A program made the translations under genes and the position numbers. The notes below the pieces were generated by a model. That model ran no database searches. It saw nothing but the letters and a program-made list of their open reading frames with translations, and was not told the DNA's origin. Positions 1 through 10,215 of a stretch of 64,000 nucleotides of DNA are shown here, piece by piece. Within the stretch, counting starts at the first letter, position 1. Each line of letters starts with the position of its first letter. The DNA is taken from NCBI GenBank assembly GCA_019722365.1, contig JADFUC010000801.1, positions 79,920 through 143,919 of the forward strand, in the 5' to 3' direction. The stretch is from Lithospermum erythrorhizon (taxonomy: Eukaryota; Streptophyta; Magnoliopsida; Boraginales; Boraginaceae).

Positions 1-1380
1 CCAGACTTCTTCAATGTGACTAGCTCGGCCGAGTATATCAATGAAACAAGCATAATGTTCAGGAGCTGGTTCTACACCATATTTATTTTGGAACAAAACA
101 AAGCATTCTCGACCCTCTTCCACGAGACCTGAATGTCCACAAGCTGATAAAACATTGATAAATGTAACATAGTTGGGCAAGACACCAGTTTCCTCGTCCC
201 CCATATTTTTGAAAAGTTCAACGGCTTCAATTCCGCAACCATGGCTTCCGTATGCATCAATCATGCTTGTCCAAGACACCACATCTTTTTGATGTATAAC
301 ATCAAATACCAAGCGAGCACTAGAAATATTTCCACATTTTGCATACATGTCTAAAAGGGCATTACAAAATTGGGTCTGGACCAGAAAATCTCGACGAATA
401 GCCACACCATGGATCTGTTTCCCAATCCACAAATCGAAACCCTGAGAGCAGGCAACTAAAGCGCTAGTGAGTGCAATGACATTGGGTCGAATCTTGCTCA
501 TTAGCAACATAGCAAAATCATATCTCTTGTTAATAACACAGCCAAATATCAAAGAATTGTGCATAATGTCATCCTTCTTCCAATTTAAAGTTTGATAAAT
601 CTTAATTGCTTTGTCAATGTATCCTAAACTGGAATAAAAATCAACCAAAGCAGTGCCCAAAACCACCAAATCACGGCCAATTACAACAACCATTCCATGA
701 ATTTGTTCACCTTGCTTGTAAGCTTTCACCGAAGTACACGCTTTTAGTACAGAGCACAACGTAAACTCACTAATATCTACTTGTTCCTTTTTTATCTCAC
801 CAAATACAGCTAGAGCTTTCACAGGCATTCCATGCCGTAAATAGCTTAAGAGCATAGTATTCCAGGCAACTACATCCTTATAAACCATCTCATAGAAAAC
901 TCTAACTGATTCATCCAACTCCCCATACTTCGAGTACATATCAATCAGTGCAGTCTTAGTGATAGTTTCAACATCTGAAGCTGATTTAATCATCAAAGCA
1001 TGCACTTGTTTACCGCGTATCGGTTTCTGCAGAATGGAGCAAGCCCTCAATACTGGAGTAAACGTGTACGAATTCAGATCAACCCGAGCCTTATGAACTC
1101 GAACAAAGAAATCCCAAGTGGCATTTGGATCTCTTTCACGGATATAACTAGCTAGAATAGAATTTAGAGATGAAATATCTCTGTGTGACATTTCATCAAA
1201 CGGTTGGTGGTAGGAATAAAAACTGCATTGTTGGAGCCTTCTAACTGCCTTGTTCAAAAAACGGTTAAAGGGTATTTTGGTGGGTATGCATTGGTCTTTC
1301 AGACACTTCATATGCTGCATTTGTGTCAGCGGTCTTTCACCCAATTTGATGTTTGAGTTCTGAGGCACTATAGCAGTCAT
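1..1380 (-). CDS. PPR protein, PLS type, 5' part (At5g66500-like), runs off window
   Basis: One uninterrupted frame of 460 codons runs from an ATG at 1380-1378 down to base 1, so the 3' end lies outside the window. The first ~60 residues are basic and could be an organellar targeting peptide. Degenerate 31-36-residue PPR units follow, with hallmark phrases such as ALIDMYSKYGELDESVRVF, VVAWNTMLLSYLRHG, ALLDMYAKCGNISSARLVF and VVSWTSMIDAYGSHG. PLS-type PPR proteins bind specific organellar transcripts, mostly for C-to-U editing or processing; the E or DYW tail that would decide this lies outside. The text resembles what I remember of Arabidopsis At5g66500 throughout, including a SxRPNVxxLxS stretch and the DLWIGKQIH block. 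No frameshift or stop is present, so the gene looks functional. Confidence 0.93.
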   Translation of the reverse strand, partial: MTAIVPQNSNIKLGERPLTQMQHMKCLKDQCIPTKIPFNRFLNKAVRRLQQCSFYSYHQPFDEMSHRDISSLNSILASYIRERDPNATWDFFVRVHKARVDLNSYTFTPVLRACSILQKPIRGKQVHALMIKSASDVETITKTALIDMYSKYGELDESVRVFYEMVYKDVVAWNTMLLSYLRHGMPVKALAVFGEIKKEQVDISEFTLCSVLKACTSVKAYKQGEQIHGMVVVIGRDLVVLGTALVDFYSSLGYIDKAIKIYQTLNWKKDDIMHNSLIFGCVINKRYDFAMLLMSKIRPNVIALTSALVACSQGFDLWIGKQIHGVAIRRDFLVQTQFCNALLDMYAKCGNISSARLVFDVIHQKDVVSWTSMIDAYGSHGCGIEAVELFKNMGDEETGVLPNYVTFINVLSACGHSGLVEEGRECFVLFQNKYGVEPAPEHYACFIDILGRASHIEEVW

Positions 1381-2510
1381 AGCTTGGATAATTGAGCTCA
1401 AAGCTCTGTTTTCAGGCTTTTATTGAGAGTCAAAGATGATAAATACTGTATTAAATACTTCGTAGGTACGTATTATTGTCGTTATTGTAAGTCCTTTAGA
1501 TGTCTTTTTTGTTCGAACCAGAGTTGTTCAACTGTTTATGTGATTGATATTGGGGAAACACTATACATATATCCAAATACTATTTTTAGAAATTAAATGA
1601 TCATTTTATTTACGAATATAAACTTTAATCAATTCTTAGCTTAAAAATAAGGGAGGAAACTTGATGGAATTTGCCCCGCCATGTGCTCGGAACACCTAAA
1701 ACTCCGCTTGTAAACTGTAGCCGAGCATGTGCTCGTTAAAGGGACATACCTGTGACGAACATTTACCACGACTTGGAATTAGAGACTCGGGCGAATTAAT
1801 TGCGAGGAAATAGTCCTTGGGTTTCGCAAATCAAGACTTAGTCCTTGGAGTTCGGCAAAATCCAGAACTTGATGCTTGGAGGCTGGAACATCTTTGGGTG
1901 TTCTTGAAGAGTTTAAACGTATTCACTTGAGTAGTGCATTTTACCAATTAATGATAGTATAAAACCCACGACTAGTAGTGAATCAATACAAGCTCTAGGA
2001 TCATTTGTGCAACTAATTTGTAACTAAAATTATCATTCATACTTATCTGATTTTAAGACTAAATTTTGACTTTCAAAAATTTTAAGAGAATCATTGTGCA
2101 AATTATCTCACATAAAAATAATTTTATGCACTGTTGACAAATGAATTAATGTAATACAAATAAAGCAATATACAAACATAGGGACGAACTAATTTTTAAA
2201 ATAACCGTCAATCAAATTTTATCACTTATATGAAATCATTTGGGCGCCTTAATGGGTCATTCGATGTTCTCGGGACGAACTAATTTTTAAAATAACCGTC
2301 AATCAAATTTTATCCCTCCAACCTTCTATAGTTCACATGAAGCTGATCATTGTTGGTGAATGGGGGAAGTAACTAACCCATTCAGAAGCTAAAATCATTT
2401 GAATGGTAGGTATAGCACGCGTAGTGATATGTAACTTTACAAGATTTGATTATATATAAGTAAAGTTGTTTTGCGGTTTTATATTTACAGTTGCTAATAA
2501 TAATAAAGAA
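1381..2510. other. Intergenic region upstream of the PPR gene
   Basis: No coding sequence recognised. It should contain the PPR promoter near 1381-1600. The part at 1640-1900 is less AT-rich and holds short internal duplications (ATGTGCTCG twice, TAGTCCTTGG twice), but matches no family I recognise. Confidence 0.6.
2181..2314. repeat. 43-bp direct repeat, two copies 91 bp apart
   Basis: The block starting gggacgaactaatttttaaa occurs at 2181-2223 and again at 2272-2314 with no mismatch that I can see. The 48-bp spacer differs in composition. It is a simple local duplication, possibly slippage or a footprint of an excised insertion. No coding role is visible. Confidence 0.85.
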
Positions 2511-3460
2511 TGACGAGAGATGCACATGCAACCACCGTATGTGTCACTGGAGCTGCCGGTTGTGGGTCATGGCTACAATTAGGGCTTCTTGAACGAGAGA
2601 TTTCAATGTTCATACATTCGTGACCCACCAAGTAAAATCTTTGTTGTTTTCTAATAATATAAAATTCTGTGTTGATAAAATCAAAGACTAAAATTCAGTT
2701 TGCATTAGTGTAAATTGGTTGGTCGATGATAAATTCTATTCTTTACTCAACTATTACATATGTGATTATAGGTGCAATTTATGCAACTCTAACGGTTATA
2801 GATACAATACTTATATGTAAATAACTATATATATTAATTAGTATCAATATAAATTTTGAAAATTAAATCTCGACTTATCTCAAACTATCGAAACTATTCG
2901 TGCTCTTTACCAGGTACTCCGCCTTTATTATTTGAATTATAATCGGTATTCAATATTTGAATTATCTAGTTGCATATTACCTATTGTGATTGGTTCATTC
3001 AAACTCTGACTTCAATTTTAGTGACATGACTGGCCAGCCACTTCATCCATATAAAGTATAGGTTTGGCCAGATTACATAATACTCTTAGTGACATATTCA
3101 TGAAATACGATTCACTTTTGCCTTGGTGGTGAAATGACAATTAAACAAGAAACTTGATATTCATGAACTAGTTCAGGCAGTTTTACAAGAAAAAATCTGC
3201 CTATTTTTAAGGCAATATCTTGTATGCTTGACGCCTTGACCAATGATAAGCCAAATAAAAGCACATATTTGAATTGTAACCAAATTTAAATATGAAAATA
3301 TATAATGGTCCTATATGGGTATACATGATGGTTTTTTGTAGAGAACATGAAGAAAGTGAAACATTTGTTAGAGTTGCCTAAGACGAATATAAATTTAAAG
3401 CTGTTTAAAGCGGATATGACTGAAGAAGGAAGCTTTGACAAAGCTATTGATGGTTGTCTT

Positions 3461-4541
3461 AAGGTCTGTAAATGAACTGTAAAATTTCCGATTCGGTTCG
3501 AAATATTCGGTTGAAATCATTCGGCTCAGTACCGGCTCGGGGAAATCAAGCGAGACTCAAGCCATACTTAGAGTATTCGGCTCGGTCGTGACGGTTCGAA
3601 AAAATTTCGATAAGCTTACGTGACGTTGGTAGAAATTCAGTGCCGCTGGGGCCAGGTCGTTACTTATTACACTCTGTCGGAATTTAACACCCCGGGGCCG
3701 TTTCTAATTGAAACTCCGCTGCTTATAATACCCAATATAATACCCAACCCATAATTACCCGTTGCGCCTCCCCTCTTATAATTATATGGATCGGACTCGG
3801 ATTCAGGACTCACGGGGCTCATGTTCTCCAAATCTCGAGCAAGTAACTCACTCCCCACTTCCCTCTCCGTGCAGAAAACTTGACCAGCGATCTCTTCTCC
3901 TTCTACTCACTACGGTTCTGCTCGCTTAGATTAAAATCACATCAACCTCGATTCACAGGTCATGAAATCACGGAGAAAACAGGCGGGTAAAGTTGAATCA
4001 AAAAGAACCTGAAGTAGACTTGATGGTGTCCTTGCGGTTGTGCGATGATGTTTTGAACATGCGTATAAAACTTCGAGGTTTGAATTGATATTTTAATTTC
4101 TTTATTTTGATTTGGATAGTTTTGAGTCAGTGATGATGCATGTACAACTTCGATTAGGTATTTAGTTGTTTGTTTGTTCGATTAGGTGTATTTTGTAATT
4201 CATTTTAATTAGGTTTTGATTTGAATTTGAATTAAGATATTTAATTATTGATTTTAATTAGGTAATTGTCCCAATTTCAATTAGAGTATTCAAATTATTT
4301 TTTTAATTAGGTATTCAATGATTTTTTTGCAATTGTTTCAATTAAGTATTGTTTTTGTTAAGTTTTTTTTAATATGCCGGGCAATTCATTTCGAGCGGTT
4401 ATTTCGAATAACGAACTCTCGAATCGAGCGATAAGTTCAGTCGGCCAAATCGAGCCGAATTAAACCTATGGTTCGAAGGTCATCGAGCCGAGACGAACCT
4501 GCGATATTAAAATTTAGAGGGTTCGGCTCGTTCTGACCACA
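3461..4541. mobile_element. Non-autonomous hAT-like insertion in DFR exon 2
   Basis: The 8-bp sequence GTTGTCTT occurs at 3453-3460 and at 4542-4549, exactly flanking this 1,081-bp segment. An 8-bp target duplication is the hAT signature. The ends carry short imperfect inverted repeats (GGTCTG near the left end, CAGACC-like as CTGACC near the right), and both subterminal zones are rich in GGTTCG, GGCTCG and CGAGCC motifs, a pattern common in plant hAT derivatives. No transposase reading frame is present. DFR coding resumes directly after the second duplication. Confidence 0.83.
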
Positions 4542-4675
4542 GTTGTCTTTGGAGTATTTCATGTGGCAACACCTATGGATTTTGACTCCAAGGATCCAGA
4601 GGTATTAATCTCTATCTGCAATGGGATCAAATTTCGAACTACTATGCTTATTATATTGGTGGAAAAAAGAAATTA

Positions 4676-4925
4676 TTCCCTCCGTTCCTAAATGATAGGG
4701 ACATTTTGACTTTTTTACTTGAATTAAATTAAACTTTGACCATAAATATTTTTGTTTGTATTGTATAATATTTGATGAAAAGAATTATATCAATGGAGAA
4801 AATTTTGTCCATATTTTATTAGTATAGTTTTTATAACTATTATATATGAGCAAAATATTTGGTCGAAGATTGGCCTCACATAATACAAAAGTCAAAATGT
4901 CCCTATCATTAAAGAGATGTAGAAT
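4676..4925. mobile_element. MITE (family M1), copy 1
   Basis: Terminal inverted repeats: tccgttcctaaatgataggg plus acattttgactttt at the left (4681-4713), mirrored by aaaagtcaaaatgtccctat plus cattaa at the right (4887-4912). The CTCCGT-type end is typical of Stowaway/mariner-derived plant MITEs. It lies in the intron between DFR exons 2 and 3. No coding capacity. Confidence 0.85.
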
Positions 4926-5009
4926 GATAGTATCCTTTTAATAAGAAAATTCTTGTAATTTTTATTTTTATCTTGAATTAAACCAACAATAAGAAATTAT
5001 TAAAATCGT

Positions 5010-5260
5010 TATAAATAATAAGGCATTTTGACTTTTTTACTTGAAATAAATTGAACTTTGATTATAAATATTTTTTTTTTTGTACTGTATAATATTTAAT
5101 GAAAATTATATCAATGAAAAGAATTTAAAATATATTTTTTATCGATATAGTTTTCATAAATTATTATATAACACAAGCAAAAAATATTTCTGATCGAAGT
5201 TGACTATAAGCTAAACACAAAAGTCAAAATGTCCCACACATCATTAGAGACGAGAGTATT
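5010..5260. mobile_element. MITE (family M1), copy 2
   Basis: Starts with gcattttgacttttttact and ends with aaagtcaaaatgtccc. The interior shares gtataatatt and gatatagttttcata blocks with copy 1, only ~85 bp upstream. The outer end on the left is eroded. It lies in the same intron of the DFR pseudogene. Confidence 0.8.
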
Positions 5261-6190
5261 TAATTACTCACAGTATAAGAAAAATTCTTGTAATTTTTCA
5301 TTATATAAAAAAATGATTTATTATAAAAGATTTTGTTTGGAATATAAAAAACGCCAATTAATTTGAATTTGAGTGAGTATATTATTGGTGAGCAATAACT
5401 CAAGAAAATAATGCATTTAAAACTAGAGTAGTGTAGCTCTCGTTTAGCTTCTTTTTAGCGGAAATAAGTGATCAAGCCAACAATAAGAGGTGCATTGAGC
5501 ATCATAAATTCATGTGTCAAAGCAAAAACTGTGAAGAGGCTAGTGTTCACCTCGTGATTAGGAGGCTGTAGATGTGAAAAAACGGCGACAACACATTTAT
5601 GATGAGACCGGTTGGAGTTAAATACATTACCAAAAATGGCCCCGGATGGGTAAGTATATATATAGTTTCTTTATATATCTCTATCTGGTAATAATCAAAG
5701 CTTAACAAACTGATCCTCCGAGATGTATTTTGTATGGTATTGGCATAAAGGCTGCAGGCGGAGTAACTAAAGAAAACGATGACTCTAAATTTTATGAAGC
5801 ATCATCTGCATTTGTTGTGATTGGCCCGTTCATTTCACCAGCGTTCGCTTCGGAAATCGGAATATGGCGTTATACTTTATAAACTGATACATTGATTAAA
5901 TTAGAAACTGCGAAATTACTGTCCAATAATTATTACAATAATTATTTCATAAATATATAATAATATAAATATTTTATTAATTATATTCATTCTCATATTT
6001 AATAACTAAATAATTGTTATTATGTTTATCCTTTTTAATAAATTAATAACTAAAAGGTTAAAATTAAAAGGGATGAGATTGAATTGAATAAAGTCTTTTT
6101 GGCGTTACTGGTACAATTACCATAATTTGTATAGCAGCATTTATTCATAAAAACTTGAAATGAATTACCATAATTTAAAAAACCTAAAAC

Positions 6191-6213
6191 TAGGGTTTAA
6201 AAGCAGTTGGGCC
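6191..6213 (+). promoter_or_regulatory. Telo-box plus site II promoter elements
   Basis: TAGGGTTT at 6191-6198 (a telo-box, AAACCCTA on the other strand) lies 9 bp before TGGGCC at 6208-6213 (site II, TCP-binding). This pair is typical of TATA-less promoters of plant translation-related and ribosomal protein genes. It lies ~130 bp upstream of the ATG at 6340. Confidence 0.55.
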
Positions 6214-6339
6214 TTTTTAAAAGCCTGGCAGCATAGAATGATGACTATTCGATAGCCAAGCGCGTAGCAGGCAGGCATATTTCACAGGGAGGCGGAAATA
6301 GCTCAGAACTGACTGGAGCATACGTTTAATTGAATTTGA

Positions 6340-6385
6340 ATGGCGCCCAGAACGACTCGAGGAAAGTTCCGTCTCCGATGTTATG
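6340..6385 (+). CDS. Possible orphan first exon, MAPRTTRGKFRLRCY
   Basis: An ATG at 6340 opens a basic peptide MAPRTTRGKFRLRCY. Sequence drops to AT-rich intron-like DNA directly after a plausible donor (G|GTAATT, GT at 6386-6387). The upstream stretch 6220-6339 is balanced in base composition, like a 5' UTR, and carries the telo-box/site II pair. I see no second exon downstream before the repeat at 6990, so this may be a gene relic, a captured gene start, or a 48-codon read-through ORF ending near 6486. The protein family is not recognised. Confidence 0.35.
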
Positions 6386-6389
6386 GTAA

Positions 6390-6989
6390 TTTTTCAGTTT
6401 CACGATTTAATTCAATTCTTTTCAAGAGCGTTTTGAAGGAATTAAACTACTCAAAAAATATGACTTTCAAAAAAACCTTTTCATAATATTCTTAAAATTA
6501 TCTAATTGGAATTTAAAGAAAAATATATTACGAGAGAATTAATTATGCAATTTAAATTATTAAAATATTATAATTTCGAAAATTCATAAAAAAAAATACT
6601 TAAAAAATTTATAAAATCTCAAATTTTAAATGAGAGCTTTTTGTAGCAACATAAAATTTAAAGGAAAAATATTAGATTAAAATGGGTTTACAACCATTTG
6701 GTTATAATTAACTAATTAAATGTTGTAAACCCTTTAAAAAACAACCAACAATTGTTCATACTAAATATATCAAAACATCAAAAATATGCTAATTTTGATA
6801 TAGTGGAATATATGAACATATTTTATAAAATAAAATGCATTGCTTAAAAATTATACGTAAATCATATATAAAGTTCAAATGATAAATATCCAGCATATAC
6901 ATGAAAATTTCATTAAATATATATTCATATATATTCAATTAAATATATTTAGTCATATAAAATAAACTAATTAGGCTTTCGTGATGCCT
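6390..6989. other. AT-rich, no gene seen
   Basis: Strongly AT-rich, intron- or spacer-like sequence. No exon or element boundary recognised. Confidence 0.6.
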
Positions 6990-7842
6990 TGTTGGAAAAA
7001 TATATGTATAACGTGATTTAAAACTTTAATCAAAACATATATTCACATACAAGATTATATTAGGTGATTATACTATGAACTAAATTACTAGTAAAAACTT
7101 ACGGAGATGCAGTAGGCTTCAGCAAAATAAAACTTTGCGAGAATAGCTGAATTCGATCTTGAGCGCTCCCGATTGTAGTGCCTCTGGTTGAAGTTGCGCA
7201 CACCGGGAGAGATTGAATGCGGAGTGCGCTAGAACCAAAGGCATTGGATGAAAAAGATCAAAATGTCGACAACCTTAAACATTAGTTCGACCACATGGAA
7301 GAAAGAGGGAGGCTATGTTTTTGTGATGTTATATTATGAAAACCTAATAAGCTTTCCTTATATAGGGGTCTCAAAATAACCTAAAAATGCCAACCGAATA
7401 GTTTAATGGGCAAATTTCGTTTAATTCATTAAGCGGATTGGTAAAATTAAGCGTTAACTTGAGTTGTTAATAATAATAACTAGTAAGTTACTAATAGGCT
7501 CAGTAACTAATTAAATTCATTAGTTAAATTAATTCGAGGTTTCATCCTATTTATAATTTTACATTTATCATTATGGCAGTTGGGTGATCATTTCTCGGAT
7601 AATAGCGGCCCTATAATATGTACTAATTGACCATTATTATTATTATAACGATTATCCATAAGGATCACAGCAATCTATATAATCCGTGTATTATCGTAGA
7701 ACCGAATAGTAATTACAATTACTATGATTAAATAATACTGTTTATGTAATCACGTTCGCTTTCAAACTAGTAAATGAATTGTTACAACCAGAATTATCGC
7801 AATGGGCATAATAAATGAATCAAATGCTTATTGATTTCAACC
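6990..7842 (+). mobile_element. Solo-LTR-like repeat, family A, copy 1
   Basis: Begins TGTTGG and ends ...TTGATTTCAAC. It shares ordered blocks with three other copies in the window: gtgcctctggttgaagttgc followed by acaccgggagag, a run of AGTTACTAAT-type repeats, tgaccattattattattata, then aacgattat and a closing GGGCATAATAAA...TTGATTTCAAC block. No coding capacity. TG...CA-like ends and ~0.85-1.0 kb length suggest a solo LTR of a retrotransposon whose interior is not seen here. Confidence 0.7.
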
Positions 7843-9068
7843 AGCTATTTAGGTAGAATATTAATATGGTGGAAGATGGGATTATCTACTTGGAGTTCGA
7901 TTTTGGAGCATCGCGTCTTTGTCATTCAGAGAATATCTTGGAAATGTTCATCTTTAAGATGAAAGGTCACGGAGATTTGTGATTTGAGTGGTATGGTGGC
8001 ATATCCACGGTTATCGTTGAAGGTCTTGGTTAGGAAGAGTCATCGATTAGGTGGAAGATACACAGAGGAAATTTGACTTATAGGTGATGTTTGTTTGAGG
8101 TTTATCAAGCAGGTTCTACATGGAACATTGGAGGATTGATTTGTTACTAGATCGATGAGACTAATATTGTTGGAGCAGTTTGATACAACTCGAGGATCAT
8201 GTGGATTTATCGGTTATTAGTGATGATGAAAGTGCATGGAGTGGAAGCCATAGGCTCAAGTTGATTTCGGTTGTGTGGATTAAATCGGTATCGAAGATAT
8301 GATGGAAGGTCACAATGAAGTGCAGAAATTAAATTCGTGTTGTTAGTGAGGAGCATTGTTAGAGTCTTGAGTCATGATGGAGACTATAGTTAGCGAAAAG
8401 GTTCACGGCAGAATTATAGTAGATGGATTTGGTGAGAATGGCTAGGAAGAACATTATGGGAGATCGGTGTACAAACCATAGGTGGAAATCGACATGGTAG
8501 TTTCTTGGATGGTGATAGAAACGGTTGTCGTGGCAATATGGAGTTTCTCGGTGTTAGAAATGTTTTGTTGTGGGTAAAGTCCCCAGGTTGAAATACGGTG
8601 GGGTACTCTAAGGATGTTGCAGGATGCCATTTAGTTGGCATGTTTCAAATGCATAAGGTAAGGGCTCGCGCGCCTCTTAAAAGATTTAGCTAACTGAAAT
8701 TGATTAATGAATGTCTTGATTAAGTGGGATTTAATAAAACTACGACAAGGAAAAGAAAGAAGAAGAGATTCATTAATAGCCAATCGGGCTTGAAGGATTT
8801 CAAAGGTACCTCGAAAAAGATCGAGAGGTCACATTGAGTAAAAAAGAAAGAACATGGTGTTATTTGAATGTGGTAAAAATTCCAACGGGGCAAAGTATTT
8901 TGTTGTGTTTCTTCGATAGTCAGGTTGGTGTTATTGAGCTTGTTCTTGGATTAGTAACATCATTGAAGTTAGGGATTAAGCTTGAGTGGGGTCCGGAGAT
9001 GATGGCTAGGAAGAGCTGGTACGGTGGTACTTGAAGATGGTGGTCGGATTGTCTTCAAAGTGGGAGAT
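7843..9068 (+). other. Non-coding interior sequence left of an LTR
   Basis: A C-poor, G-rich strand ends in cttcaaagtgggagattg, a classic copia-type polypurine tract directly before an LTR-like start. I could not recognise gag or pol motifs, so this is either a very decayed or a non-coding (LARD-like) interior. Confidence 0.4.
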
Positions 9069-9814
9069 TGTTGAGAGTTGTGAAGACTAATCACACAAAT
9101 TATGTCATGGTTGACAAAGTGGCTATGTTTTGGGTAAACTTTGTATCCGTGTTTAAGGATTACTTGATTTCAAGTTTGGTGTTGCCGATGACCAAGTTTG
9201 ATAACTTGTTTGGCAAGTTTGGGGTTACTTGATGGTCAAGTAACAAGATGTAAATTGTCACCTTGTATGTCCTATATATATGAGGGTTAGGAGTCTTTCA
9301 TGAGTCGTGAGATATGAAAATAGCGCCAAGGTGAGGATTAAAATAGAGATTCGTAGAGACTCGAGAAAAAAAAAATATTACGAGGAGCTTCTCAAAATTG
9401 GGATTTTCATGTATAAGAAAATCTCAATTGAAAAGATCTTGTTTCACAAATTTGAGTATATTAGCACATCAATTGTTAGATGGTAGAATATAGTTCTTGA
9501 GTGGAAGTAACAATTCTTGGAATATTAATTGGATTTGCGGTAAGGTTGGATTATTTCTCTCACGTTGATGGCCGATGAACTAGGGTGAAATTCACAAATT
9601 GTTGTTTATTTTACATAATTTATTCTTTACATTATTATCATGGCTGAATTAGTGGAGATCAATCCTGCTGGATCTTGGTAATTAGTATAATTGATGATAT
9701 CACAATTATCGTTAATTACGGGTTAAGATCATGACATTATGTATCTACAGGCGAGGATCAGGAATTCTTGACTCGATTATGGGATTGCTATTGTAACATT
9801 GTAGGATTCTAACA
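9069..9814 (+). mobile_element. Probable 3' LTR of a copia-like element
   Basis: Starts TGTTGAGAG immediately after the polypurine tract AAGTGGGAGAT and ends GGATTCTAACA, giving TGTT...AACA ends over 746 bp. A TATA-like TATATATATGAGGG near 9275 would suit the LTR promoter. No matching upstream LTR was found in the window, and a target duplication could not be confirmed. Confidence 0.55.
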
Positions 9815-10215
9815 ATGATCGACTCTGCTTGGTAGGGAAATAAGGCAAACCTTTTCCAGCTCCTCTCCTCATTAATATTAGGCTAATTTCTTTTTGGTCT
9901 TTTATCTTACATGCGTATCATTTTAGTTGGTCTATCTTTCAGATCTTCGTGCGTAGTCGCAAAAACTTCCATGTCTTTTCGGGGGCAGGAGAATTACATC
10001 ACATATTTGTCCTTAAAAACATTTTGTGACAAAAGGAGAAAAATTAAATGACTATTCTACTTGTCGCGCGGGGCGTGCGTTGGAGGAATTAACACATAAA
10101 TTTACAAATCTAATTTCCCGATCCAAATTCATCACTTTCATTTTAGACTCTTTATAACCAAAGCAAAAACCTTTTTCGATGTCACTTCACAAAAACCTTG
10201 ATGAAAAACCCCACT

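Larger units (their letters stand above)
2511..5860 (+). pseudogene. Dihydroflavonol 4-reductase (DFR) pseudogene
   Basis: DFR reduces dihydroflavonols with NADPH in anthocyanin and condensed tannin synthesis. Ordered exon remnants are visible. Exon 1 (~2511-2633) has TVCVTGAAG (the nucleotide-binding glycine-rich motif), LLERE and RDPPSK. Exon 2 (from ~3340, after a TTTTTTGTAG acceptor) reads [11 protein letters not shown] then [17 protein letters not shown], and resumes at 4549 with GVFHVATPMDFDSKDPE before a GTATTA donor. Exon 3 (~5459-5654) has VIKPTI, SCVKAKTVKRLVFTS and YDETGW, ending at GTAAGT. Exon 4 (~5722-5860) has MYFV, KENDD and VVIGPFISP. Breaks: a 1.08-kb transposon inside exon 2, a frameshift at that junction, an in-frame stop right after LVFTS, another after YDETGWS, and shifts in exons 1 and 4. 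The catalytic-loop region (YxxxK) is degraded. No later exons were found. The family call is strong because many separate DFR blocks occur in the right order; a related reductase (ANR- or CCR-like) is less likely. Confidence 0.87.

Noticed and set aside
3667..3858. 63-codon minus-strand ORF in the hAT-like insertion
   Set aside because: No transposase motif; the element appears non-coding.
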